The notes under the pieces are model-generated. The model was not told the origin of the DNA and searched no databases. It worked only from the letters and a program-made list of their open reading frames with translations. Shown here piece by piece: positions 23,306-36,049 of a DNA stretch of 64,000 nucleotides. Position numbers and translations under genes: made by a program. Origin of the DNA: Chionoecetes opilio. Taxonomy: Eukaryota; Arthropoda; Malacostraca; Decapoda; Majidae. Where the stretch lies: assembly GCA_016584305.1 (NCBI GenBank), contig JACEEZ010018908.1, forward strand, positions 653,434 to 717,433, given 5' to 3'. Numbering within the stretch: position 1 is the first letter of the stretch; each line of letters opens with the position of its first letter.

Positions 23306-26300
23306 TTAAGTGGTAATAGAGTTAATGTGAAGAGAGTTCATTTGCTTCACCACCTCCTGGAAAATCTGTGGAAGAAAGAACATTGTGTCAGACCTCAGAA
23401 AATTGCCTTTTTTGGATAAGTCGTCAGCCTTTAGCCCACCCAGACAAGCATTGCTGAGATGGGTAATATCTGGCATCCATAGTGCACCAATGAACCTATG
23501 CTTTATTTTGGTTACTCTCACAGTGTCATTTTTAACTCCTTCACGCCCAGATCTTTCCTTTGCTATACGTAATCGTCTGTTGTTAGCCATAAAATTACGA
23601 AAAGTAACTTAATATACCAAATTAGGTAATGGACTAGAGTACTAAACAGGTCATATCTATAAAATATTGCTTATAGTCACTAAAAATCGTCTAATGGTAC
23701 CCAAATTACGATGGAAATTACGTTCTGGGACTCAAGGGGTTAAGAAATTGGAAAGAATGCAAGGGATAGAAACTAAGACTGTGCCTGAATTAAAATATCT
23801 AACCTACGAGGAAAGACTAAAGGAAAGGAAATTGCCAACACTTGAAAAAAAAAGAGAGAGACTTAGTTACAGTTTATAAACTAATAAATGAAATGGATGA
23901 AATTGACAGAGAAGACCTGCCGTTATGAAGAGAAGAGGTTAGATGTTTCAGACGACACAAGGAAAAATTTATGAAAAATAAGATGTTTTGAATAACACAG
24001 AGAAGTATAGTTTTCCTCATAGAAGTATAGACGCCTGGAATAGACAAGAAGTGGTCACAGCAAAAGATGTGCATCAATTTTAGGTCTATGCTTTGCCATG
24101 AAAGGTGGTAAACAAGGAAAAGATATATATGAAAACACATTGCATTTAATGAATAGAGAGGAACTTACCCAGGCTGGTACAGGCAGCTCAGAGTTCATAG
24201 CTGTATTTACCAAAAGTTGTAGCTTTTGTTGGTTCTCCTGAAATGCAGCAAATTATTGGCACAACTGTAAATAACACCATCCCACCTCCATCAAAAATGC
24301 AAAATACAAAAGCACTACAGGTTGAAGTTCCCAAACTCGGCAACCTCGGGACCAGCGCCGAGCCGAGTAATGGAATTTTCCGACTTTTAGAACGTAGATA
24401 TATTAAGGGGAAAAAGGGCCATCCAACTTCTTCAAAAGGTCAATTTTCTCAGAAATAGTTAACACATTGTTCTTCCTTTTCTTTTCACTTTCACCAGTAG
24501 GTGTTTCTGGACGTTTGGGAGCCATAATACCAATAACACCTGTAGAAGTACACAAAATAACAGTGTACACAACTCTACGCGCCGGGTTTTGGGTGTTCTG
24601 CCGTGATTTGGAAAATCCGGAACCATAGCTGAGTTTTGGGTGTTGCCGAGTCTTGGGATGCCGAGTTTGGGAACTTCAACCTGTATAAGTATGAACAAAT
24701 GAGAAAAAACTTTCATGTACAGTTAATAAAAAGTGTGACGAGAAGTAATGATGTAAGAGGAGAGCCAGCAGCCATCACCAATGGTGGCTGTTTGGTAGGA
24801 TAACACACCATCCCCTTCCCCCCCTGAGGGCCTGGGTCATGGCGCCCCTCCCACTGTCCCTCTACGGCTTATGGGGAACCACGTGTGGTCTGCCTAAGGC
24901 CAAAGACCTGTGCCACACAGTCTGGGAGGCACATTTGCACTACGGCAATAAAGCATTAACCCCTTCACGCCCAGATCTTTCCTTTGCTATATAAAATCGT
25001 CTGTTGTCGAGCAAAAAATTACGAAAAGTTACTAAATATGCCAAATTAGTTAGTAGACAAGGATACTAAACAGGCCATATCTATAAAATATTGCTTATAT
25101 TCACTAAAAATCGTCTAATGGTACCCAAATTACAATGGAAATTACGTTCTGGGTCTCAAGGGATTAATGGCATGTAGTGGGGTCGCCTTCCTCGTGCCCA
25201 CACAATCAAACTAAATCAAAAGATTTAACCTAACCAAACACAATTTAAATAGTATGTATGAATATTGATACAAAATCAAGTATGAAAAGATAAGAAAAGA
25301 AATAAAAAATACAGTTTAGAGAAGGCACGATGAGGTGTACAATTGGTAGGTCATGGAGCTGCCTTCCAGCCTCCTGCACAATCAAACCAACAAGATTTAA
25401 ACTTGTTAGGAATTTGACAATATACTAAACTCAACTTCAAAGATGCAAAAACTCATGTTACCTACTCAGTGAAAATTAGGAACAGTAAAATGGTAAGTGC
25501 TAAGTATCATTATGGACCATTTAATTTTTTCTTAAAGACAGTTATGGCAAATGCACTAACTGACGTTAGTGTAGGGAGTCATTGTTTTTCATAATGTGTG
25601 GTAGACTCTGATCTTGCCTTTGATTTTTTTTTTAGCAAAATCAACCTAACTCCAAACATGTTGGAAAATATTAAAGAGCTGAAATCTGATGTTAACTCTA
25701 AGAAGGTAATTTCTCCAAATTTCCAGATGAACACTGAACTTCCTTTGGTGGCCAAAAACTATTTTTGCTGGTGAGTTTTGATGTGTTTTCAATTAATCTG
25801 CTAACCGTATCTTTCGCATATCTTTTTTTTTTTTTTTTTTTTGCAAAAAAGAAAAGAAAAAAAGAAGAAGAAAAGAAAGAACCTAACCGAACCTAACCTT
25901 TACCTAACATAACCTTTACCTAACATAACCTATACCTAACCTAACCTTTACCTAAAAAAAAGAAGAAAAAAAAAGATATGCAACAGAAACGGTTAGCAGA
26001 TTAATTCCAAACACATCAAAATTCACCAGAAAAAAATTGGTTCGTCCACCAAAGTGAGTTCGGTGTTCATCTGGAATAATACTGTAATTTCTCCAAATTT
26101 ACAGAAAATATGCAATAAATGTGTAGTGCAAAGCATAGGAGGTGTGACTGACCAGGTAGTGGGTGTGACATATCCCACTCAGAACTGCCGAGGCGAGGGG
26201 CCCCACTCCCTTGAAGGGCATGTCATTACCCACCTCGCCGTAGTCATACTGTATGTCTGTGAAGCCATTGGAAAGTAGTACAAGCATTAGTAAAGGACTG

Positions 26301-29300
26301 TAACAAGCTTTATGCTTTATGCAGCAATATGTTGAATTTTATGGCAAAGTCATTAAGCCATTATGTTAATGTGTAAAAAAATGGGCAACAAGACAAGAAG
26401 TGAAAAAAGTCAATGGAAATAACAAAGCCAGTATGTAGTAATATAGGTGAGAGATATCAGTTCAAACTTTATGTTCCTGAAGTTTGTGTCCTTAACATTA
26501 TGAGCTATACATTACTTCGTGGCTGCAGGTCTTGGGTGAGGTGGGGTGGCTGAGCTCCCCTCCTCTGACCTGGGTTAAACCTTCCCATGCATTCGTCACT
26601 GGTACTTAGTGCATTCTGCAACACATGTCTGATCTGTATATTGTAGTCTTTTACAGTGAATGTACTGTACAAGTGTGATTTTATTGATTTCCTCCATGAA
26701 AAAGTACATTGCAAAAACTCATCTCATTTCAGCAAGTAAAGTGTAATTTATTATCTTTTCTGCAGCAGTTTCTCGTTTTGCAACATTCACATTATCTCAA
26801 ATACACATTTGAGACTTCTTGCATAATAGTAGTGTAGCCATGAGCAATGTGTTGTAAAGGAAGGAGACTCGACAGACAAACCCACCTGGACACCACCAGT
26901 GCTGAAGAGGAGACCCTGGGCAAAGGTGGAGAAGAGTGCTGCAGGGCCGTCCTTGAGGTGCTTGTAATTAGCAATGCCGCTAATGTATTTGCTGCTCTTT
27001 TCATAGAATATGTTCGCTTTCTGAGGACAGCAACCAAGCATGGTTGATGAATTGTTGGCTAGATATTAATAGGCAGAGGTAACGTAAGACATTTTTGGCA
27101 AAACTTATTAGAAATGCATATTGCATACATGTTCCTATAATGATCTATTTGATTCTTGGTACTAAAAGGCTACATTTACAATATAGGATGCTCACAACAT
27201 GGTTACAGTCCAGTCACACTTTACTCAGATATACCATAATTACACGTGTTTCAATGGGAAGTGTTCATTCATTATGATGGCAATGATCTATTGTTTTTGT
27301 TTGGCATAAGGATCAGTGGCGCTGCCAGGAAATTTTAACTGGGGTGGCCAAGTTGGACACAAATCTAGTGTGGGGTGGCCATGGCATAACTATTTAGATA
27401 AGTGGTTATGCCATGGTTGGCATAACCAATTAACCATTAATGGTTAATAAGATTGAGTTTTCATTAAATCTCTGACTCAGATCTGGGGTGGTCACAAGGG
27501 TGACCAATGAGATTTCAGGGGTATCATTATTATCATTGATGATATGATATTCACTGATGCCCCTGCATCCATGAATCAGCATTCATAAACCTTATCAACA
27601 TGAGCTTCAGGGACAGCTAGCTTCGCTTTATCCTAAGTTTTGTTTATATACAGTATTTCCTTTTCAAGTTCCATTGTAATTGTAAACTTGTGTAAGTTTA
27701 TGTTTGTATAATTACATATGAACATTTTCAAGCATCTGCTTTTTGATATGTGCTTATTCCCCATTTGCTTGGCAGGCAAGTTGTTGGAATTTTTTTCTTT
27801 CAATTTCAGCTTATAACAAATTCATCATATGAGTGCCACTTTTGATACTAGAATATCTGAAGAATTAGCTTCTGTCATCAGTCAAATGTTGGTACAAGTG
27901 TAGGGAGTTCCCTTCACTCTCCCTCATGCAACATGAGTCCCAACAGCTCTTCCAATTTTATTTTTTTCCCTATTTTTCCTCCTCAATCACTGGAATAGCA
28001 ATAATTTCCAATTTAATGAAAATTCATACATTTCTCAACAAGCATGCCAAGGGCTGTGAGGCTGTGAACGGATTAAGAGCAAACTGTAACCATTTGTGTA
28101 ACTATTCAAGGAACATGAGCAAAACAAGATCAGAGTGCTAGTAAGACCCTAAGCAATATCTTGGTCAATGAGGCCGATGTCATGGCTGTATCTCTTGTTA
28201 AAAAGGGTGATGCCAACATTTCTTGAAAGTCGGGAATCTGAAGGAGTTACAAGAGGTAGACTTTACATACCTTATTTTCCTGCATATTTTTCACGTAGTT
28301 TTCAGAAACGCATTTCTTGAATTTTGTTTCGGTGGTGGCTGCTGTAGCGCATCTAGCAATTGTAGGTGGCAGCCACTCCCACACACATCTCTTTACCTAA
28401 GTTGCGAAAATGTTGTGATCATATTTATATATTCGTTCATGACACTTTCAGATGCTTGACCCCTTCACACCCAGATCTTTCCTTCGCTATAAAAAATTGT
28501 ATGTTGTCGAGCCATAAAATTACAAAAAATAACTGAATACAGTATACCAAATTAGTCAGTGGACAAGGATACTAAACAGGTCATATTTATAAAACATTTC
28601 TTATATTCACTAAAAATCGTCTAATGGTACCCAAGTTACAATTAAAATAACGTTATGGGCCTCAAGGGGTTAAGAATGATATGTGTAATCGAGTTTACTT
28701 AGAAAAAAATGTTGAAGTCATTCATGTGAATAATAGTCATAAATCTATTGTCCATGAGTGAGCTTTTTCTTTGACGTTTGCTGTGAGGGTTGTGGCCCCC
28801 GATTGAGGCTTGAGGGTTCAGGAAGACATAAGTCAGCAACTCACTTTACAGTATAATTGGCAGGCAAAAAACGAGAATAGATATTTAGTGGAGGATCATA
28901 CGTCTAAAAAGATTGAACCATTACGCATAGAGGAAGTGCATTGTATATACAGGTTGAAGTTCCCAAACTCAGCATCCCAAGACTCGGCAACACCCAAAAC
29001 TCGGCTATGGTTCCGGATTTTCCAAAACACGGCAGAACACCCAAAACCCGGCGCGTAGTTGCCGGGTCGGCTGCTAGGTGCCACCACACTAGGCCGCTTG
29101 GTTTCTCCCGCCGATTTGTTTGTTGTTATTGTTCAGTGGTGTTGTGACTGTAGAGTTGTGTACACTGTTATTTTGTGTACTTCTACAGGTCATCTTTATT
29201 ACTTCATTAGAATCCAAATAATTTTTTCCTGTGATTTTTTTCATGTGATTTTCATGCTTTTTTTCCCCTTAATATATCTACGTTCTAAAAGTCGGAAAAT

Positions 29301-30388
29301 TCCATTACTCGGCTCGGCGCTGGTTCCGAGGTTGCCGAGTTTGGGAACTTCAACCTGTATTCCCATTCATAGCTGAAGGTGCATTATACATCCACACTGA
29401 ATACCTTCTCGAAGGTGTCGGCGTTGGTGAAGCAATCGTAGCAGGATGTCTGCATACTCACTTCCACCAGCTGCTGGCATATCTTAAAACCTGTTTCAGG
29501 CCAACTTACTGAAGCTTTCTCACTCATTTTCTGAAAAAACCCCCAGTAGTTTATCAATGTGATCATATTCAGATATTGATTCTGTTAGTGTCATAGCGTC
29601 ATTCAGTGAACTACTTCCGCAACAAATGTGGATTTTTTTTGTTATGTGGGGAAAGGCATCTAATAAAATTGAATCACACATCATTTGCCTTCACAGTACA
29701 TAGAAAAACTGTCTAATGTCTTTACGTATGAGTTAGACACGCTATAAAAAATCTGTGATCTCGTTTCAAGAAAAATAGATGACAGGGAAATATCTGCCCC
29801 AATCAGAATAAGTTACCCGTTTCTTTCTTAGGCAGGAATGAAACTGAACACATCATACAACAATTGTTATGTCTTGTCATAACACAGCTGACTGACATAA
29901 GAACATAAGAACATAAGAAAATAAGGAAGCTACAAGAGGCCGTGAGACCTACACGAAGTAGTTCCTGTTACTTAACTCATAAGAACATAAGCACATAAGA
30001 AAATAAGGAAGCTACAAGAGGCCGTGAGACCTACACGAGGTAGTTCCTGTTACTTAACACTACCTACATCCACCTTTCATCCCCAGCCTTAAATTTATCT
30101 AGCCTCCCTTTAAAGCTCTCTAATGACTCTGCACTAACTACCTGTCTACTGAGTCCATTCCAATCCTTTACCACCCTATTTGTCTCACATATACTCACTA
30201 CATCCACACTCTACCTACACCCATCTCTCTTCCCCATCCATGACCTCTCTTCCCCATCCATGACCTCTCTTCCCCATCCATGACTGACGAACCTTAGTGT
30301 TTGTTCCAGGTAATGCTGTGCTTGCGGTGGATGAAAGCAGCATCCCCACCACCACCACCACCAAGGCCACAGGCTGGGGTCCCCTCAT
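23306..30388 (-). CDS. Small secreted-type protein, gene A (unrecognised family)
   Basis: Five minus-strand exons, all joined in phase 0: 30388-30293 (ATG, hydrophobic signal-like leader with VALVVVVVGMLL and an Ala/Ser-rich end), 29530-29405 (contains ICQQLV, SCYDCF), 27020-26886 (45 residues, KANIFYEKSS...), 24237-24169 (ENQQKLQLL...LPVPAW) and 23365-23306 (IFQEVVKQM...SITT, stop). Splice sites are CAG acceptors and GTTCGT, GTATTC, GTGGGT and GTAAGT donors. The product is about 161 residues, probably secreted, with few cysteines. I do not recognise the family. Exons 2, 3 and 4 match exons 2, 5 and 8 of the plus-strand gene at 38.3-45.1 kb in exon length or exon end, phase and key residues (C-x11-C-x2-C-F; LPVPxW), so the two are probably paralogs. 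The 3' end converges on DNMT2, about 640 bases away, with a hairpin element between. Confidence 0.66.
23532..23743 (+). mobile_element. TTAA MITE copy 6
   Basis: In the last intron of gene A. Followed directly by a LINE reverse-transcriptase fragment. Confidence 0.8.
23755..24110 (+). pseudogene. LINE reverse-transcriptase C-terminal fragment
   Basis: LERMQGIETKTVPELKYLTY then EERLKE, KLINEMDEIDREDLP and further shifted codons, typical of the decapod LINE ORF2 C-terminus. In the last intron of gene A. Confidence 0.62.
24317..24683. mobile_element. CAGGTTGAAGTTCCC MITE copy 1, internally rearranged
   Basis: Ends CAGGTTGAAGTTCCCAAACT and complement, TA on both sides. The middle differs from the other two copies. 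Confidence 0.8.
24956..25167 (+). mobile_element. TTAA MITE copy 7
   Basis: In gene A intron 3; both TTAA present. Confidence 0.8.
25714..26083. mobile_element. Foldback element (GGTATTATTCCAGATG family), copy in gene A intron 3
   Basis: Same arms and CCTAACC core as 16222-16602, with poly-T and AAAGAAGAAAAG-type runs. 8-bp duplication GTAATTTC at 25706-25713 and 26084-26091. Confidence 0.82.
27310..27535. repeat. Probable dispersed element (GGGGTGGCCA motif)
   Basis: GATCAGTGGCGCTGCCAGGA start, with GGGGTGGCCA repeated and ATGCCATGGTTGGCATAACC palindromic. No second copy in the window. Confidence 0.35.
28456..28673 (+). mobile_element. TTAA MITE copy 8
   Basis: In gene A intron 2. Left TTAA has become TTGA. 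Confidence 0.77.
28950..29357. mobile_element. CAGGTTGAAGTTCCC MITE copy 2
   Basis: Same ends and TA flanks; in gene A intron 2, ending 48 bases beyond exon 2. Opposite orientation to copy 3. Confidence 0.82.
29903..30190 (-). pseudogene. LINE 3' tail, partly duplicated, in gene A intron 1
   Basis: AAATAAGGAAGCTACAAGAG occurs twice (about 29919 and 30001), the complement of the LINE tail, then continues to the tryptophan-codon region. The 3' 80 bases are duplicated. Confidence 0.65.
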
Positions 30389-30744
30389 GGCTGTCTCTGT
30401 TGGCGCCTTGTCTTGATGTGCTGCACACAGATGTAGGTGAGTCCAGGTGTGGCTGAACCTCACAGGTGGATGACTGATACTGATTGAAGTCCTTGAGTAG
30501 AAGGTCTTTCCAATCTTATCCACATGTATGAAGCCTTTCTTGATTCTTACTTTCTGTTCCTTACCATGCCACTCCTTATGCTTATTATCAGACCTTTATG
30601 ACCTTATAGACCTTATTATTATGCACAGACCTTTATCATCACAGTCTCCTCCTCATTGGTATTTACCTTCCCCCTGTATGTCAAGCCATCATTTGTATAG
30701 CTTGTTGCATCTTCTCATCAAAAGCAAAAAGTAACAAACACCAC

Positions 30745-30975
30745 CTTTCCATTTACTTACACATCCTAGAACACCTTCCCATATACTTACACATCCTAGA
30801 ACATCTTTCCATTTACTTACACATCCTAGAACACCTTTCCGTTTACTTACACATCCTAGAACACCTTTCCGTTTACTTACACATCCTAGAACACCTTTCC
30901 ATTTACTTACACATCCTAGAACACCTTTCCATTTACTTACACATCCTAGAACACCTTTCCATTTACTTACACATC
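30745..30975. repeat. 30-bp tandem repeat, seven copies
   Basis: Unit ATTTACTTACACATCCTAGA plus ACACCTTTCC. Confidence 0.92.
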
Positions 30976-31129
30976 TACTCTTTTATCTCTGAACTTCTCA
31001 CTTCTCCATGACTTCTTTCCTTCAAAACATCTCCACCTTGCCACCCATACTAATGCATCAACTCTATCTTTTACAAATCATGTCTTCAACTGCTTATCCA
31101 GTTAATGCTCGTGGATAATAAGCTAATAA

Positions 31130-31275
31130 GTGGATAAAGGGAGCTTTAAAAGGAGGCTGGATAAATTCATGGATGGGGATGACAGGTGGATGCAGGTAGT
31201 GTTGAGTAACAGGAACTACCATGTGTAGGTCTCGTGGCCTCTTGTAGCTTCCTTATTTTCTTATGTTCTTAATGT
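31130..31275 (+). pseudogene. LINE 3' tail
   Basis: AGGAGGCTGGATAAATTCAT through TTATTTTCTTATGTTCTTAA. Confidence 0.65.
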
Positions 31276-31388
31276 TCGTGCCCTGTTTTGTCATGTCTGT
31301 TTTCATCACCATTTTGTGACAGTAACAGTTAGTAATCCCCATCCCTGACATTTTTATGGTTGAGTCAGCTGCTTGTATCAATTTATTG

Positions 31389-31606
31389 TTAATCCCTTGA
31401 GACCCAGAGCGTAATTTCTATTGTATTTTGGTACCATTAGACAATTTTGAGTGAATATAAGCAATATTTTATAGATGTGACCTGTTTAGTATCCTTGTCG
31501 ACTAACTAATTTGGTATACTTATTCAGTTACTTTTCGTAATTTTATGGCTCGACAGCATACGATTCTTTTTATAGCAAAGGAAAGATCTGGGCGTGAAGG
31601 GGTTAA
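31389..31606 (-). mobile_element. TTAA MITE copy 9
   Basis: Between genes A and B. Left end lacks one C (TTAATCCCTT). Confidence 0.77.
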
Positions 31607-31853
31607 AGCCTCTATGTAAGGTCGCAATTCATAAAAGTGGCCTTGGCATAATACTCGAACACATGCGGCTTGTCTAAAACTAATTGCCAAAATGGTAAAG
31701 GAGATATGTATGAGTATCCCTTGCACTGGGTGGTGTATTTTGCTGTAACTGTGTTCACATTATTGGTTTTCTTGAATGTGACCACTATTTTTAAAGGGAG
31801 GAGATATTAGTAGATAATGAAAAAGGCAATCTCGTGCCATTACTTTTTTTCTA

Positions 31854-32729
31854 TTAACCCCTTCACGCCCAGATCTTTCCTTTGCTATAAAATATTGTTT
31901 GTTGTCGAGCCATAAAATTACGAAAAGTCACTTAATATACCAAATTAGCTACCGTAGATAACAGTGAAGTCGCCACCTACAGTGAAGTCGCCAGGCGCCA
32001 AATATTACGAATTATAGCATCACTACTGCTGTGTATGTGCCACTGAAGATGTTACACAGTAGTTTATATCATGGCTGTATAATCTACCCTGTTTCAGCGT
32101 TGTTTTATGCTTTGTATCTGCAAGTATAACTGGTGCGCATTTTGCTTCTCACGTTTTTCTTCGCGCGATGACAGACAGTAAACAGTAGCCTTTCGGGCGG
32201 CAGGACGCAGACTTGCCAGATCTTTCAAACTTTAATAGAATTTATTTTCACGTTGGCAGAGGAATTTTTATATATCCAAGCATCTTCCGCAGCTAATATA
32301 TATAGACTTGTTTTACTTTACCTCTAATTTCCCTGAATTCCCCAGAGTGGCGACACAACTGTTGGGTTAAAATACTAGCTGGCGACTTTACTGTAGTAGG
32401 TATAGTGAGGTCGCCACTCGGTTTTATTTTTGTAATTTGTTCATTTATAGCCCTAATATGACACAGGTGAAGACACAAAATGACACAGACTCTCCAGATA
32501 GCCTCTTCTAACTTTCCTGAAATCATGGATGTACAAATGTAAGTATTAACGCCACCACACGTCTGTAAATAACAAAGAAACGTAGAACTGGCGACTTCAC
32601 TGTTATCTACGGTAGTAGACAAGGGTACTAAACAAGTCATATCTATAAAACATTGCTTATATTCATTAAAAATCCTCTAATGGTGGTCAAATTACGATGA
32701 AAATTACATTCTGGGTCTCAAGGGTTTAA
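31854..32729 (+). mobile_element. TTAA MITE copy 10, split by a CCGTA-type MITE
   Basis: Left half 31854-31951 and right half from 32613 are continuous with the family consensus once the 661-bp insertion is removed. Confidence 0.78.
31952..32612 (+). mobile_element. CCGTA-type MITE inserted in TTAA MITE copy 10
   Basis: Inverted ends CCGTAGATAACAGTGAAGTC and complement. TA on both sides (31950-31951, 32613-32614) rebuilds the target ATTAGCTAGTAGACAAGG, as in Tc1/mariner insertion. A second inner copy of the GTGAAGTCGCCA motif lies near each end. Confidence 0.72.
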
Positions 32730-32919
32730 TGGTTTTCTTGAATATGAGCACTATATTTAAAGGGGAGGAGATATTAGTATATAATAATGAAAAAGGGAAT
32801 CTTTTTCCATTACTTTCTTTCTATTAATGTACAGAACAGGATTTCAGCGAAGAGAAATGTTTCGGTTTCTATATTTATCCAATTTGACTCAAACCTCCAT
32901 GGTGTATTTTCTAAGGTAT

Positions 32920-33130
32920 ATTTGTGTATTTACCTAGTTGTATTTACTGTGTTGTGTTATAAGGGAAATGAGTTACTGCCGTGGGGTCCCGTCCCCTTGT
33001 CTCAATTGGTCATTCTTTGCTTTAAAAACATGAATACTTTTGGCATCTATAATTTCACTGTCCAGGCTATTCCACATATCAATGCACCGATAGGGAAAAC
33101 TGTATTTCTTGATGTCCTTCAAGTACCATG
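32920..33130. repeat. Dispersed retroelement-tail-like repeat
   Basis: Starts GTATTTACCTAGTTGTATTT, the complement of the motif that ends the LINE at 36.3 kb, and continues with CAGGCTATTCCACATATCAA. Probably a LINE 3' region on the minus strand. Confidence 0.5.
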
Positions 33131-33140
33131 TCTATTTTGT

Positions 33141-33220
33141 GTGTGAGTATGTGGTATTATGTGTGAGTATGTGGTATTATGTGTGAGTATGTGGTATTAT
33201 GTGTGAGTATGTGGTATTGA
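33141..33220. repeat. 20-bp tandem repeat, four copies
   Basis: Unit GTGTGAGTATGTGGTATTAT. Confidence 0.92.
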
Positions 33221-33370
33221 GGTCGTGTGAAGAACTAGAGCACACAAGTGACTAGCTGGACTCAGTTTGCATGTCACGTTCATGAGTGGGTGATCAGTAA
33301 TTTATGTGTGTGAAGCAGGTGTCTAGGGAACCATTGAGCCAGTGTTTTGCCAGGTCTGCTCAGCTAATAC

Positions 33371-33580
33371 TTAACCCCTTCACACCCAGATCTTTTCTTT
33401 GCTATAAAAATTGTATGTTATTAGCCATAAAATTACGAAAAGTGACTGAATATACCAAATTAGTTAGTGGACAAGGGTATAAAACAGGTCATATCCATAA
33501 AATATTGCTTACATTCATTGAAATAGTCTAATGGTAGCCAAAATACAATGTTAATTACGTTCTGGGCCTCAAGGGGTTAA
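33371..33580 (+). mobile_element. TTAA MITE copy 11
   Basis: Complete, both TTAA present, between genes A and B. Confidence 0.8.
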
Positions 33581-33589
33581 CCATCTATC

Positions 33590-34130
33590 TCCTTATTAGA
33601 ATTGACTAGGGAAATATATTTTTCTATGTGTTACATGAAAGTATTTGTAATAAATATAGGGCATAATGCTAAACAATGACAGGAAAATATGTTAAGACTG
33701 TGTATGAATGTGTAACAAATTAAATTAGGTATGAATGGACCGGACCCATCATTTGATTAGAGGTTACATCATGGACATTTCTTTTCACCTTACATGATAT
33801 ATGAACCTTATGGGACTAAAGGTGAGCACAGGTGTCTTGTCAATGAGACCCTCCTCAGCCTCACTCCTCCTCCGTCATTCAGCGGTAGGGAGGGTATGCA
33901 CCTGCAGCCAGATAAGCATTAATTAGTTCATGTAGCCTACACACCTGTCTGATAATTACTGTATTTACAAGTTAAAGTTTGTATTTGTTAAATGAAAAAA
34001 AAGTATTGAATTTTTTCTTCTGTGCTACTTAGATTTCAAATGAGCTTTGTCTGTGTAGCAGCGATAGGACAGACCTGAAAGACAATATGAGACGGCAAAA
34101 GTAAATTGATGGTATTTGAGAGTGAAAAAA
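33590..34130. other. Gene-free stretch
   Basis: AT-rich, with no repeat or exon recognised. Confidence 0.4.
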
Positions 34131-34169
34131 AGGAATGCATTGTTTGGACTGCAATTTAAGATATAATAA

Positions 34170-35500
34170 AGGAAAGGTGTTTGGAGTGGGTGGGAAGGTG
34201 TTGAATGGTGCGGGTGGGAAGGTGTTGAATGGTGTGGGTGGGAAGGTGTTGAATGGTGCGGGTGGGAAGGTGTTGAATGGTGTGGGTGGGAAGGTGTTGA
34301 ATGGTGCGGGTGGGAAGGTGTTGAATGGTGTGGGTGGGAAGGTGTTTGGTGTGGGTGGGAAGGTGTTTGGTGTGGGTGGGAAGGTGTTGAATGGTGTGGG
34401 TGGGAAGGTGTTGAATGGTGCGGGTGGGAAGGTGTTGAATGGTGTGTGTGGGAAGGTGTTGAATGGTGTGGGTGGGAAGGTGTTTGGTGTGGGTGGGAAG
34501 GTGTTGAATGGTGTGGGTGGGAAGGTGTTTGGTGTGGGTGGGAAGGTGTTGAATGGTGTGGGTGGGAAGGTGTTGAATGGTGTGGGTGGGAAGGTGTTTG
34601 GTGTGGGTGGGAAGGTGTTGCATGGTGTGGGTGGGAAGGTGTTGAATGGTGTGGGTGGGAAGGTGTTGAATGGTGTGGGTGGGAAGGTGTTTGGTGTGGG
34701 TGGGAAGGTGTTGAATGGTGTGGGTGGGAAGGTGTTGAATGGTGTGGGTGGGAAGGTGTTGAATGGTGTGGGTGGGAAGGTGTTTGGTGTGGGTGGGAAG
34801 GTGTTGCATGGTGTGGGTGGGAAGGTGTTGAATGGTGTGGGTGGGAAGGTGTTGAATGGTGTGGGTGGGAAGGTGTTTGGTGTGGGTGGGAAGGTGTTGA
34901 ATGGTGTGGGTGGGAAGGTGTTGAATGGTGTGTGGGGTGGAAGGTGTTGAATGGTGTGGGTGGGAAGGTGTTTGGTGTGGGGTGGGAAGGTGTTGAATGG
35001 TGTGGGTGGGAAGGAGTTGAATGGTGTGGGTGGGAAGGTGTTAGTGTGGGTGGGAAGGTGTTGGATGGTGTGGGTGGGAAGGTGTTGAATGGTGTGGGTG
35101 GGAAGGTGTTGAATGGTGTGGGTGGGAAGGTGTTTTGGTGTGGGTGGGAAGGTGTTGAATGGTGTGGGTGGGAAGGTGTTGAATGGTGTGGGTGGGAAGG
35201 TGTTTGGTGTGGGTGGGAAGGTGTTGAATGGTGTGGGTGGGAAGGTGTTGAATGGTGTGGGTGGGAAGGTGTTTGGTGTGGGTGGGAAGGTGTTGAATGG
35301 TGTGGGTGGGAAGGTGTTGAATGGTGTGGGTGGGAAGGTGTTGAATGGTGTGGGTGGGAAGGTGTTGAATGGTGTGGGTGGGAAGGTGTTGAATGGTGTG
35401 GGTGGGAAGGTGTTGAATGGTGTGGGTGGGAAGGTGTTGAATGGTGTGGGTGGGAAGGTGTTGAATGGTGTGGGTGGGAAGGTGTTGAATGGTGTTGGAG
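34170..35500. repeat. G-rich 24/21-bp satellite
   Basis: Units of 24 bp (GGTGTGGGTGGGAAGGTGTT plus GAAT) are mixed with 21-bp units ending GTTT. Point variants are GGTGCGGG at the left and GTTGCAT in two places. More than 50 units. The long Gly/Val and Trp/Cys ORFs are artefacts, since both unit lengths are multiples of three. Confidence 0.95.
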
Positions 35501-36049
35501 CTTTTTATAAGGATGTAAAGGTATGCATCAGGGTAAATGGAGAAATGAATGAAAGTTTTAGGCCTACAAGGGTGTAAGGCAGGGATGTATGATGACCCCG
35601 TAGCTGTTTGACCTGACATGACATAGACATGACCTCGACATGACCTCGACATGGAGGGTGTAATAAGAGATACGAAAGCAGAAATTGGTGGTATTAAAAG
35701 TTTTGTCAGTGGGCAGACCAAGGAAAACATGTGAATAAATCCCTAAGGAACACTTTACAGAGCAAAGGAATTGACAAAGAAAATACAAACACAACTGTGT
35801 GGCTTAGCTGGCTTCTTTCAGGTGACAAAAGCTGGCTTTATGAACATGGAACCTGCCTTTCAAAGCAATGATAATTACTTTCAACCAATTTTAATAACTG
35901 AAATTAGAATACTGAGCGTTGGACTGGATTAAGAATTGACATGATATAAACAAGGAAACATTTTCAATTACAAAATTGAAATTAATAGAATTAATAATGG
36001 AAACAGAACAGCATGATTATGAGACAAACTCTATGCTATGTACTACAGC

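Noticed and set aside
26234..26248. A 15-base in-frame microexon (YDYGE) in gene A
   Set aside because: It has AG and GT borders, but gene B aligns across this point without it and the pyrimidine tract is poor.
33141..33220. CRISPR-like regular repeats (here and at 30.7 and 40.2 kb)
   Set aside because: Head-to-tail minisatellites with no unique spacers, in a eukaryotic genome.
34135..35730. ORFs of 217 to 354 codons in the G-rich satellite
   Set aside because: Pure tandem repeat translated in multiple frames and both strands; no independent sign of coding.
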